NCBI RefSeq assembly: GCF_025231485.1 | Contig: NZ_CP104003.1 | Location: 558,001 to 622,000, forward strand | DNA: 64,000 nucleotides | Direction: 5' to 3' | Source: Salinirubellus salinus | Lineage (GTDB): Archaea > Halobacteriota > Halobacteria > Halobacteriales > Haloarculaceae | In this document: one piece after another, positions 26,807-34,995 of the stretch | How positions within the stretch are numbered: the first letter of the stretch is position 1 | How the letters are laid out: every line of letters begins with the position of its first letter | Made by a program: the position numbers and the translations under genes | The notes under the pieces: model-generated | What the model saw: the letters and a program-made list of their open reading frames with translations, nothing else | The model's database searches: none | Told to the model about the DNA's origin: nothing

Positions 26807-29059
26807 ATGAAATTCAACCGACGCAACGTGCTGATCGGTCTCGGTAGTATCGCGGCGGGCGCCGGCACCCTCGCGGGGACGGGCGCGTTCACGAGTGTGA
26901 CGGCGACGCGTGACGCGGTCGTCAACGTGGCTGGCGACGCGGGCGCGCTGCTCTCCATTCAGGCTGCGGACAGCCCGAACGGGGACGCGTACGTCTCGAC
27001 CAACTCCAACGGCGAGGTCGGCCTTGACCTCTCGACGGACAGCGGGTCCGGCGTGAACCCCAATGCCGTCACGCAGATTGACGAGGTCCTGCGCGTGATG
27101 AACCAGGGAACCCAGCCCGTCGGGTTCTACGTGGAGGACACGGACGGTAATGGTTCGAACTCCGACGTGGTCACGTTTGAGGCGAATGGAGACTCTGTCG
27201 AGGGGAGCGGCAACGCCGTCGTGCTTGAGGTTGGTGAGTCGCTCGTCCTCGATATCGAGGTCGATACCGAAGGGGAGCCAGACCTGAGTGACACGCAGAT
27301 TCTGTCAACCGTGACGTTCTATGCGGACTATGCGCAGTCGCAGACTGCACCCGGTCAGGACGGCGTGCTTTACGTCTCCAAGACAGCTGACGACGCCGAC
27401 TTCCGCTCGATTGCGGCTGCGGCGAACGCAGTCTCCACGGGTGAGACTATTCTGGTCGACGACCAGACCTTCGAAGAGAACGTTCTGGTAGATGTGGACC
27501 GCGTCGCCTTCCGCCCGGCTTCTGATAGTGCCTCGCCGACGCTCGTCGGCGGTATTGCCTTCGGACCAAATACGCGGGGACACACGGTGACCGGCTTCAC
27601 GTTTGATATCACCGACCCCTCGACCGGCGTAGACGAACCGAGCTCCCTCGGCGGAGCGTCTGCATTCCGACCTAACGGTGCCGCTATCAACATCGGTCAT
27701 GCGAGCGACGTGATTGTCACGGCAAACACCGTACTCGGGGCTGGGAAATCGAACACCGATGGTTCGACGGCCATCTCGTTCGACGACACTACGTCGAGCT
27801 TCGACCTCGGTGTGGGCGCTACTGTCGCTAACAACGAGTTCGTCGACCTTTACAGCGGCTCCTGGGCAGGTGGTGACCAGATTACCTTCGAAGGGAACAC
27901 GTTCCGCAACTGCGGTGCCGCCATCGGCGGCACGGAAGGGGGTTCAGTCGAGGTCGTTCGCAATATCTTTGACGCGTGTGGTCTCGAAGGTGTGTTCGGA
28001 GCCGTTGACGCTGGCGGCGCAGCCGGTTCGATGACTGTCAGCCAGAACGACTTCCTCTCCAACTGCAAAAACGCGGTCAATAACTACAGTGGCGACGTAC
28101 TCGATGCCCGCAACAACTTCTACGGGGATGCCAGCGGTCCGGATAGTGACCCGGTAATCACTGATGCTGACTCCTCAGTCAAGGCTAATGGTGACGGCGT
28201 GAGCATCGGTGATGTTGCCGCTGGCCCGATTAATTTCGCACCCTTCCGGAATGAGCGTGTGTTCCCAGCAACTGTTCGTGTCGGATCATCCTCAGAGGCA
28301 GACTATGCCTCGATAGGGGAAGCGCTCGACAACGTGCTAGCAGGTGCGACAATCTTGGTTGAGGATGGCACGTATTCTTACTCTACCAACGTTACGGTCG
28401 GCGTGTACGGCGTGACAATCAAAGCGGCATCTGGAGCATCTCCGACGCTTGATCTGACCGCAGGCAGTACCTTTGAGCTGATGGAGGCAGTAACCGTCAG
28501 TGGATTCACGGTGGAAGGTACCCGTAGTGGTCAGGGCTTTGATGGAAGTTCTGGTAACCTTGCCTTCTCGATCCAGGGTGACGACGTGACCGTTGAAGAC
28601 AACTCCATTAGCGGATTCTACGGAGGAGTTCAATCCCTATCGAACACGGTCCGTGCGACCGTGAAGGCCAACACGATCGACAACACCGGATTCGCCATCG
28701 CTGTGCAGGGAGACTCTTCATACTCGAATAGCAATTTCAGCGGTGATACCATCGTCGGGAATACAGTGACGGCTGCTGAGCTCCAAGGCATCGCCGCTAC
28801 GTATACCGGTGAGACAGAGATTCGGAACAACGATGTTGAAATTGACTCTACTGGACTTTCGGACGCCCAGTCATTCGACAACAACCGTGGAATAGAGATA
28901 TCAGGTGCCGATGTCGTGGTGACCGGTAACGTCGTAGACAGCATTCAGTCACGTGATGCTGACTTCTTCCTGGCCGGGGACGCAACGAACAGGGTCTCTG
29001 ATTTGAAAGCCGACAACACGATCGAGGACAGCACCGCCAATATTGTTGACAATCGCTAA
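26807..29059 (+). CDS. Surface protein: DUF1102-like domain plus duplicated right-handed beta-helix
   Basis: A 750-residue exported protein. It starts MKFNRRNVLIGLGS with a Tat-like signal ending in GTGAFTSVTA; the GAFTS plus ALLSIQ signature marks a DUF1102/camelysin-like domain (about 20-175). Two parallel beta-helix modules follow (about 185-480 and 489-745). Each opens with a similar block (VLYVSKTADDADFRSI versus VRVGSSSEADYASI, then ETILVDD versus ATILVED) and continues with N-rich coils such as ANNEFVD, ARNNFYG and ANTIDN. Codon use in the beta-helix part is clearly richer in A/T than in the N-terminal part or neighbours. The ATG at 26807 is used because the signal motif begins there. 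Followed after 9 bp by a related secreted protein gene. Confidence 0.85.
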   Translation: MKFNRRNVLIGLGSIAAGAGTLAGTGAFTSVTATRDAVVNVAGDAGALLSIQAADSPNGDAYVSTNSNGEVGLDLSTDSGSGVNPNAVTQIDEVLRVMNQGTQPVGFYVEDTDGNGSNSDVVTFEANGDSVEGSGNAVVLEVGESLVLDIEVDTEGEPDLSDTQILSTVTFYADYAQSQTAPGQDGVLYVSKTADDADFRSIAAAANAVSTGETILVDDQTFEENVLVDVDRVAFRPASDSASPTLVGGIAFGPNTRGHTVTGFTFDITDPSTGVDEPSSLGGASAFRPNGAAINIGHASDVIVTANTVLGAGKSNTDGSTAISFDDTTSSFDLGVGATVANNEFVDLYSGSWAGGDQITFEGNTFRNCGAAIGGTEGGSVEVVRNIFDACGLEGVFGAVDAGGAAGSMTVSQNDFLSNCKNAVNNYSGDVLDARNNFYGDASGPDSDPVITDADSSVKANGDGVSIGDVAAGPINFAPFRNERVFPATVRVGSSSEADYASIGEALDNVLAGATILVEDGTYSYSTNVTVGVYGVTIKAASGASPTLDLTAGSTFELMEAVTVSGFTVEGTRSGQGFDGSSGNLAFSIQGDDVTVEDNSISGFYGGVQSLSNTVRATVKANTIDNTGFAIAVQGDSSYSNSNFSGDTIVGNTVTAAELQGIAATYTGETEIRNNDVEIDSTGLSDAQSFDNNRGIEISGADVVVTGNVVDSIQSRDADFFLAGDATNRVSDLKADNTIEDSTANIVDNR

Positions 29060-29068
29060 GATTCGGTA

Positions 29069-30094
29069 ATGCAAACCCGAACGCTCCACGTCGCCGCCTT
29101 GGTCGCCCTCGTCCTAGCCGCGGCCATCGGCACCGGAGCGTTCACCCCGGACCCCGTCGCGGACGGCGTCACCGTCGAGCCCGCGCCGGGGCCAAACGGG
29201 GAGTACGCGAGCATCTCGGAGTCGGGCGAGCTCCGCATCGCCATCACGGACCAGGGGGTCAGCCCGGACGCCACGACCTACATAGACGACGTGTTCGTGG
29301 TCACGAACGGTCGCGAAACGACCACTCGGTTCCACGTCGAGGACGGCGCCGAGGAGGTGCGGTTCTACGACTCGGCCGACCGCGAGTTCGTCTCGAGTGC
29401 GGAGGACCGCGCCACGCTCGGCCCGGGCGAAGAGCTCTCTGTCGGGATGGTCGTCGACGCCACCGACGTCGCCAGCGAGACCATCGTCCTCGAGCAGATC
29501 ACCATCGTCTCGGGCATCCAGACACCGGCCCCGACCGAGCCGTCCGGACCGCCACCGACGGAGGTGCCACCGACCGCCCCGCCGACTCAAGGGGGCAACG
29601 GCGGTGGCGGTGGCGGTGGCGGCGGTGGCGGCGGTGGCGGCGGTGGCGGTGGAGGCGGTGGTGGCCTCCCGCCCGCGCCGCCCGTGGTGACGACGCCGAC
29701 GGCGACGCCGGTGCCCACACCGTCGACGACACCGACGGTGACTCCGAGCGCGACGCCGACGGCCACGCCCACCACGACGGTCCCGCCGACGGACCCGGTG
29801 ACGGCCACACCCACGCCCTCGCCGACGCCGACCCCGACGGCCACGCCGACGCCGACCCCGACGGCCACGCCGGAGGTCGCGACGGCGACGCCGGACGAGC
29901 GGACCCCGACCGGCACCGTCGAGCCGCCGACGGCGACGCCCGACGACGGACCCGGCGGGCCGCCGGACGACCGCACGCCGCAGGGGCCGCCGACGGCGTT
30001 CGGCTTCCCGCTGGAGCTCGTGGCGGCCACCGGCGGGGCGGTGGTGCTCGGCGGTGGTGCGGTGTACCTCTACCGTGCGGGCTACCTCGGCTGA
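29069..30094 (+). CDS. Secreted DUF1102-like protein with poly-Gly/Pro-Thr stalk and C-terminal anchor
   Basis: A 341-residue protein. An N-terminal signal helix ends in IGTGAFTPDPVADG, matching the GAFT signature of the neighbouring protein; TTYIDDVFVVTN in the domain (about 25-155) also matches TQIDEVLRVMN there. An uninterrupted glycine run of over 20 residues (about 178-200) is followed by a Thr/Pro repeat region (about 205-300, ATPTPTPTA-like), then a C-terminal hydrophobic helix (about 310-333, VVLGGGAVYLY) that would anchor it. The design is globular head, glycosylatable stalk, membrane anchor. It begins 9 bp after the beta-helix gene and is probably co-transcribed. Confidence 0.85.
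   Translation: MQTRTLHVAALVALVLAAAIGTGAFTPDPVADGVTVEPAPGPNGEYASISESGELRIAITDQGVSPDATTYIDDVFVVTNGRETTTRFHVEDGAEEVRFYDSADREFVSSAEDRATLGPGEELSVGMVVDATDVASETIVLEQITIVSGIQTPAPTEPSGPPPTEVPPTAPPTQGGNGGGGGGGGGGGGGGGGGGGGGGLPPAPPVVTTPTATPVPTPSTTPTVTPSATPTATPTTTVPPTDPVTATPTPSPTPTPTATPTPTPTATPEVATATPDERTPTGTVEPPTATPDDGPGGPPDDRTPQGPPTAFGFPLELVAATGGAVVLGGGAVYLYRAGYLG
29588..29960. repeat. GGN and ACSCCG low-complexity tracts inside the stalk protein gene
   Basis: About 29597-29664 is a near-perfect GGC/GGT/GGA trinucleotide array; about 29690-29950 is built from repeats such as acgccgacg and ccgacggccacg encoding Pro-Thr/Ala. Such arrays are prone to slippage and vary in length between strains. Confidence 0.7.
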
Positions 30095-30278
30095 CTCGGG
30101 GGGCTGACCCCTCCGGGTCGTCGAGTCGCGTGCCGGCACCCGAGGCACGGCGTCGCCCGCGAGAGTGCTGGAGGTCGATACCTGCCCACGACAGTCTGAC
30201 GAGGGCCGGCGCAGCCCGGTTCTCGCCACTGAGAATCGGCGCGGTACCGTTTTCGCCGGGGTCTCCGAACGCCGGGAC

Positions 30279-31103
30279 ATGGCGACGTCTTCCGAGCGAC
30301 CGAACCGATTCGGGACGGGGGACTCGGTGCCGGTCGGTCCGCTCGCCACCGTTGCCGTCCCGCTCGCGTTGCTCTGGGTCCACTCGCTGCCGGTCGGAAC
30401 GCGCCAGTCGCTGGCGCTCGCGTTCGGCGACCCCACGCTCTCGACACTGTTCACGGCACACTTCGTCCACCTCTCGGCCGGGCACCTGCTCTCCAACCTG
30501 ATAATCTACGGGCTGGTCGTCCCGATGGCGTACCTGCTGGCCCGTCGGACGGACGACCTGCGGGCGTTCCGCCGGGGGTTCCTCACCGTCCTCCTCGTCT
30601 TCCCGCCGGCGCTCTCGGGCCTGAGCGTCGCGCTCGGGCGTCCGGCGCTCGGCTACGGGTTCTCCGGGCTGAACATGGCGCTGTTCGGACTTCTGACGAT
30701 GTTCCTCGGCCGGTTCCTCGCGCGACGACTCGGCGTGGGCGTCGACCGGCGGGGCCTCGTCCTGTTCGGTGCCGGTATCGTCCTCGTGGTGCTCCAGTCG
30801 CTGCCGACGACGGCCGTCTCGCTCTCGGTCGCGGGCGCGGCGGCCTGTCTCTCCCTGGCGTCCGTCGTGAGTCGGCACCGCCGTCGCTCCGCCGAGGGGC
30901 CGACGCTCGGGTCCCGGTCGGGTCGGGGCGGCGACGCAGAACTGGCGGCCGTCGCGGGGGTGCTGTTCTGTGTCCTGCCGGTCGTGGCGTTCTCCCAGCC
31001 CACGAGCGTGAGCGCAGGTCTGGGGCTGTACGTCCACTTCCTCGGGTACGCGCTCGCGTTCACGGTGCTCTACGCCGCGGACGCCGCGGGACTCCTCGCG
31101 TAA
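30279..31103 (+). CDS. Rhomboid-type intramembrane serine protease
   Basis: A 274-residue membrane protein with about seven helices. Rhomboid signatures are complete: H64-x4-H69-x3-N73 (HLSAGHLLSN), the catalytic serine motif GFSG (Ser129) in GYGFSGLNMALFG, and a late-helix histidine followed by xxG (His253, VHFLG). Rhomboids cut single-span membrane proteins within the bilayer. ATG at 30279 with TATA-like accgttttcg (about 30246-30255) 28 nt upstream. Its place between an anchored surface protein and a signal peptidase suggests processing or release of the surface proteins; this is inferred. A loop insertion of about 20 basic residues (about 198-220) is unusual. Confidence 0.8.
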   Translation: MATSSERPNRFGTGDSVPVGPLATVAVPLALLWVHSLPVGTRQSLALAFGDPTLSTLFTAHFVHLSAGHLLSNLIIYGLVVPMAYLLARRTDDLRAFRRGFLTVLLVFPPALSGLSVALGRPALGYGFSGLNMALFGLLTMFLGRFLARRLGVGVDRRGLVLFGAGIVLVVLQSLPTTAVSLSVAGAAACLSLASVVSRHRRRSAEGPTLGSRSGRGGDAELAAVAGVLFCVLPVVAFSQPTSVSAGLGLYVHFLGYALAFTVLYAADAAGLLA

Positions 31104-31155
31104 CGTCACCTACTTGTCCATCCGCACGAACGTTCGCCCGTTCAGGTGGGACGAC

Positions 31156-32301
31156 GTGAGTGAGCGCTGGTCCGTGGGGGGTCTCGTACAGTCGGCAGCC
31201 GTGCTCGTCGTCCTCGTCGTCGTGGCCGGCAGTCTGCTCGGCCAGCCGTTGCTCCTCAGTTACGTCGAGACGGGGAGCATGGCGCCGACGATGGAACCGG
31301 GCGACGGGTTCGTCGCACTCCCGCCGGCGCTGGCCGGCGACGTCGGACCGGACGACGTGGTGGTCTACGAGGCCAAGCAGTTGAACGGCGGCGGCCTCAC
31401 CACGCACCGCGTCGTCGAGGAGACGACCAATGGCTACGTCACCCGGGGCGACGCGAACCCGTTCACCGACCAGGACGGGAGCGAACCGCCCGTCACCGAC
31501 GGCCAGATACGTGCCGTCGCGCTGCAGGTCGGCGGGAGCGTCGTGACCGTCCCTGCGCTGGGGACGCTCGCGACAGGTCTCCAGGGCGCGTTCGGCGGCC
31601 TCCAGCGCACGCTCTCGGGACTCGTCGGCACGGACGTCCCGACCACTGCCGTCGGGCTGTTGCTCCTCGGCGGTGGCGTCGCGCTCTACGGACTCGACGA
31701 CGGGACGGGCCGCGAGCGCCCGACCCGCGATCGCGGAGCCGGCGGCACGGACGCGCGGGTCCTCGTCCTCGTCCTGACGCTCGTCGTCGTCGTCCCGCTC
31801 ACGGGGTCGATGGTACTCCCCGGTGGCCCACAGGACCTCGGCATCGTCAGCGCGGAGAGCGACTCGCCTGCCGGCCACGTCGTCGAGGCGGGGACGACCG
31901 AGGAGCGGACCTACCAACTGTCGAACGCGGGGCTGCTCCCGACCGTCGTCTACCTCGAACCGGCCAGCGAGGGGCTGGTGGTGTCGCCGGAACGGACCGT
32001 CCTCGACGGGGCCGCCGAGCGGGACGCCACGCTCGCCGTCTCGGCACCGCCGGAGACGGGCTACTACGTCCGCAGTCTCGTCGAGCACCGGTACGTCGCC
32101 GTCCTGCCACTCGCTGTCCTCGATTCCCTCTACCGCGTCCACCCGTGGGCCCCCATCGTCGCCATCGATGCCGTCGTCGGTGGCGGTTTCTACCTGCTCG
32201 GGACGGTCCTCGTCGGCGGGGGCTCGGTCCGCCTCCGCCGTCGCTCGCGCGGCGCCGCTCGTGATTCGTGGCTTGGGACTGTCCGGAGGCGGTTGGGATG
32301 A
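31156..32301 (+). CDS. Archaeal signal peptidase I (S26B) with C-terminal membrane/beta domain
   Basis: A 381-residue membrane protease that removes signal peptides. One N-terminal helix (about 10-30) leads to the catalytic motif ETGSMAPTMEPGD (Ser41). His84 in LTTHRVVEE replaces the bacterial lysine, and an aspartate follows in RGDANPFTD, giving the archaeal/ER-type Ser-His-Asp set. About 230 further residues hold helices at about 140-160, 205-225 and near 340 and a beta-rich external domain. The GTG at 31156 has an AGGTGG Shine-Dalgarno 6 nt upstream; a TTG at 31114 in frame is a weaker alternative. The stop overlaps the DUF5305 start (ATGA). Similar peptidases (SipW-type) are dedicated to fibre subunits. 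Confidence 0.88.
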   Translation: MSERWSVGGLVQSAAVLVVLVVVAGSLLGQPLLLSYVETGSMAPTMEPGDGFVALPPALAGDVGPDDVVVYEAKQLNGGGLTTHRVVEETTNGYVTRGDANPFTDQDGSEPPVTDGQIRAVALQVGGSVVTVPALGTLATGLQGAFGGLQRTLSGLVGTDVPTTAVGLLLLGGGVALYGLDDGTGRERPTRDRGAGGTDARVLVLVLTLVVVVPLTGSMVLPGGPQDLGIVSAESDSPAGHVVEAGTTEERTYQLSNAGLLPTVVYLEPASEGLVVSPERTVLDGAAERDATLAVSAPPETGYYVRSLVEHRYVAVLPLAVLDSLYRVHPWAPIVAIDAVVGGGFYLLGTVLVGGGSVRLRRRSRGAARDSWLGTVRRRLG

Positions 32302-33449
32302 GCGGGCGTGAGAGCGTCCGCCTGCGACGGGCCGTCGGTGACCGCTTCGGCGCGCTCGTGGGACTCCTGCTCGTCCTCGCACTCGTCGGCGGTGCGTTCA
32401 CCTACACGACCCACGTCGAACCCGGGACGCACGTCGAGGAACGGACCGTCTCCTCGTGGGAGTCCACCGCCGGTTACGCCCACTCCGCGACGGTCACCAG
32501 CGAGAACGGCGTGTTCGGCGTGGGGCGGACCCTCTCGGACCGGGCGCTCTACTTCGACGCCATCACGCCGACGCTCGACGGAGAACTCCGGTACGGCTAC
32601 GAGGCCACCGGCGAGGGCGAACTCACCGTCCGTTCCTCGAGCACCCTCGTCGTCCGGGCGGTCGGCGAGCGCGACGACCGGGAGGTGGTCTACTGGCGCG
32701 TGAGCGAGCCGCTCGGTCGCCCGTCGTCGTCGACCATCGCCCCGGGCGAGACATTCACCGCCCCGTTCGGCACGAACGTGAGCGCGCTCAAGGAGCGAGT
32801 CGCCCGTATCGAGACGGAGCTCGGAGGCTCGCCCGGCACGCCGGAGGCCAGTGTCCTGACCCGTGTCCGGGTCAGCGGGACGGTCAACGGCGAACAGGTG
32901 AGTCGCTCGCGCGAGTTCACGATGACGCTCACCCTCGACGAGGGGGGGACCTACCGGGTACTCGGTGACGAGGAGATCACGCGCACCACCAACAGCACGG
33001 AGCGCGTCGTGGTCCGAGACGAGTACGGGCCTCTCCGCCGCGCGGGGGCACCGGCGCTGCTCGCACTCTCTCTGCTCGGGCTGGTCGGCCTCGTCGCGGC
33101 GCGCTCCACTGATCGGCTCGAGGTCACCGAGGCCGAACGCTCGCGTTCGGCGTTCGAGCGCGCTCGCGAGGAGTTCGACGAGTGGATCACTCCGGCAGAC
33201 GTCGACCCCCCGACGGACCCCGTCCGGGTCCACACACTCGAGGGACTCGTCGACCTCGCCATCGACACGGGCGAGCGCGTCCTCGAGGCTCCCGAGCGTG
33301 AACGGTACTACGTGTTCGGCCAACAGGACTACGTCTACGAGGCGCCCGCACCGTTCGCCGACGGCGAACCGGGGGCCGCCGAGTCGACCACCGACACCGA
33401 CGACGAGGGGGACGGAGGCGACGATACCCCTGTCGAGGACGCGTCCTGA
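32298..33449 (+). CDS. DUF5305 family membrane protein
   Basis: A 383-residue protein with an N-terminal helix (about 20-40), a large external beta-rich domain (about 42-240; YTTHVEPGTH, ATVTSENGVFG, SVLTRVRVSG), a second helix (about 245-267) and a cytoplasmic C-terminal domain ending in an acidic Asp/Glu/Thr tail. I recognise the arrangement as DUF5305, commonly next to archaeal signal peptidase genes. ATG at 32298 overlaps the peptidase stop and has GGAGG 8 nt upstream, so the two are translationally coupled. Possibly an assembly or anchoring factor for the surface proteins encoded upstream. Confidence 0.82.
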   Translation: MSGRESVRLRRAVGDRFGALVGLLLVLALVGGAFTYTTHVEPGTHVEERTVSSWESTAGYAHSATVTSENGVFGVGRTLSDRALYFDAITPTLDGELRYGYEATGEGELTVRSSSTLVVRAVGERDDREVVYWRVSEPLGRPSSSTIAPGETFTAPFGTNVSALKERVARIETELGGSPGTPEASVLTRVRVSGTVNGEQVSRSREFTMTLTLDEGGTYRVLGDEEITRTTNSTERVVVRDEYGPLRRAGAPALLALSLLGLVGLVAARSTDRLEVTEAERSRSAFERAREEFDEWITPADVDPPTDPVRVHTLEGLVDLAIDTGERVLEAPERERYYVFGQQDYVYEAPAPFADGEPGAAESTTDTDDEGDGGDDTPVEDAS

Positions 33450-33473
33450 CCGCGACGTTCCTCGTGCACCGAC

Positions 33474-34925
33474 CTACGATTCGACCCGTGGGTACGCCCC
33501 TGCCCACGGGTTCTCCCGCTCGAACAGCGCCGCGACGTCGAGCAGGCGCGACTCCGAGTAGCGTGGCCCGACCAGCTGCATCCCCACGGGCAGCCCGTCG
33601 ACCAGTCCGGCCGGCACGTTGACGACGGGGTGGCCGGTCATGTTGAACACCCACGAGAGCATCCAGTCCATCGGGAGGCCGGAGACGTTCTGGCCGTCTA
33701 TCTCGGTCGGGAACGGTTCGTCGTGCGAGAGCGTCGGCGTGGCGAGCGTGGGACAGACGAGCGCGTCGTACCCCGAGAGCGCCGACTCGACGGCGTCGTA
33801 CAGCGCCGTGCGGACCTCGTCAGTCTCGCGGTACGTCGTCGCGTCGTAGCCACGACCCATGGCGAGCGTCTGGACGAAGGTGTCCGAGACGTCGTCGGCG
33901 TCGTCGCCCGTGAAGTCGAGGCCGTGTTCGTGCTGGACGGCGTCCGCGACGACGGCGAAGTGGACGGTGGCGGCGACGCCGTAGGCGTAGGTCAGGTCGC
34001 CACGGTCCGGCCCGTCGAGTTCGGCGGGGTCGACCGTCGCACCCGCGTCCTCGACGGTGCCGAGCGCGTCCGCGACGACCTCGCGGACGGCCTCGTCGAC
34101 GGCGAACGTCTCCAGCGTCGGCGAGTGGGCCAGTCGGAGTCCCTCGGGGTCGGCCGGCGAGACGTCGTCGTAGCGGTCGGGCTTCGGGACGCTGAACGGG
34201 TCGCGGTCGTCACGGCCAGCCATCACCTCGAGCAGGAGACCGAGGTCCTCGACCCAGCGGGCCATCGGGCCCAGCACGCCGAACGGGGTGTGGGAGCCGA
34301 ACGCATTGGGTCGCGCCTCGCGCGGGATCAGCCCGTGGGTGGGCTTGACCGAGGCGACCCCGCAACACGAGGCCGGCGTCCGCAACGACCCGCCGACGTC
34401 CGACCCCGTGGCGAGAGGGACGAGGCCCTCTCCGAGCGCGGCCGCCGACCCGCCCGAGGAGCCCCCCGCGTTGCGCTCGGGGTCGAACGGCGTGCCGGTC
34501 GGCCCCTGCAGTTCGTTGTACGTCCGCGGGGTGTGTCCGAGTTCGGGCGTGTTCGTCGTCCCGACGACGATGGCGCCGGCGTCCTCGAGTCGCTGCACGG
34601 CGACGCTCGTCTCCGCGGCGACGTTGTCCTCGAGGGCGGCGATGCCGGCCGTGTTGGGGACGCCCGCCTTCGTGTACGAGAGGTCCTTGATGGCGACCGG
34701 GACCCCGTGGAGCGCCCCGAGGTCCTCGCCCGCGTCGACGGCGCGCTCGGCGGCGGCGGCCCGCTCACGCGCCGCCTCGTGCAGCACGTTCACGAACGCG
34801 TTGGTACGGTCGTTCAGTGCCTCGATGCGGTCGAGGCTGGCCTCGACGAGGTCGACCGGCGACACGTCGCCGGCCCGTACCGCGGTCGCGAGGTCCGTCG
34901 CACTCCGGTGGAGGTCGATGGGCAT
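33474..34925 (-). CDS. Amidase (amidase signature family)
   Basis: A 483-residue hydrolase of the amidase signature family. The Ser-cisSer-Lys catalytic triad is visible: Lys in VPVAIKDL, the Gly/Ser-rich signature NAGGSSGGSAAALG, and the nucleophile in GSDVGGSLRTPA. The family includes GatA and general amide hydrolases. GatA is unlikely, because no gatB/gatC lies nearby and the C-terminus (GMQLVGPRYSESRLL) matches stand-alone amidases. Cytoplasmic; substrate unknown. Convergent with the DUF5305 gene. Confidence 0.93.
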   Translation of the reverse strand: MPIDLHRSATDLATAVRAGDVSPVDLVEASLDRIEALNDRTNAFVNVLHEAARERAAAAERAVDAGEDLGALHGVPVAIKDLSYTKAGVPNTAGIAALEDNVAAETSVAVQRLEDAGAIVVGTTNTPELGHTPRTYNELQGPTGTPFDPERNAGGSSGGSAAALGEGLVPLATGSDVGGSLRTPASCCGVASVKPTHGLIPREARPNAFGSHTPFGVLGPMARWVEDLGLLLEVMAGRDDRDPFSVPKPDRYDDVSPADPEGLRLAHSPTLETFAVDEAVREVVADALGTVEDAGATVDPAELDGPDRGDLTYAYGVAATVHFAVVADAVQHEHGLDFTGDDADDVSDTFVQTLAMGRGYDATTYRETDEVRTALYDAVESALSGYDALVCPTLATPTLSHDEPFPTEIDGQNVSGLPMDWMLSWVFNMTGHPVVNVPAGLVDGLPVGMQLVGPRYSESRLLDVAALFERENPWAGAYPRVES

Positions 34926-34995
34926 GTCCGGGCCGACTCGTGGCTGACTGATAACTGTTGGCGCACCGGTGGGTGCCTCGGCCGCACAGCACCGC

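Noticed and set aside
25999-29059. Surface gene block as an integrated virus or plasmid
   Set aside because: No integrase, replication or structural virus genes, and no flanking repeats were seen; the A/T shift is confined to one domain.
29588-29960. Regular repeats suggesting a CRISPR array
   Set aside because: The repeats are trinucleotide/codon arrays inside a reading frame, with no unique spacers of regular length.
29114-31109. Long minus-strand frames over the stalk and rhomboid genes
   Set aside because: Highly Arg-rich or Gly/Val-repeat translations; the plus strand has signal peptide, catalytic motifs and promoter spacing.
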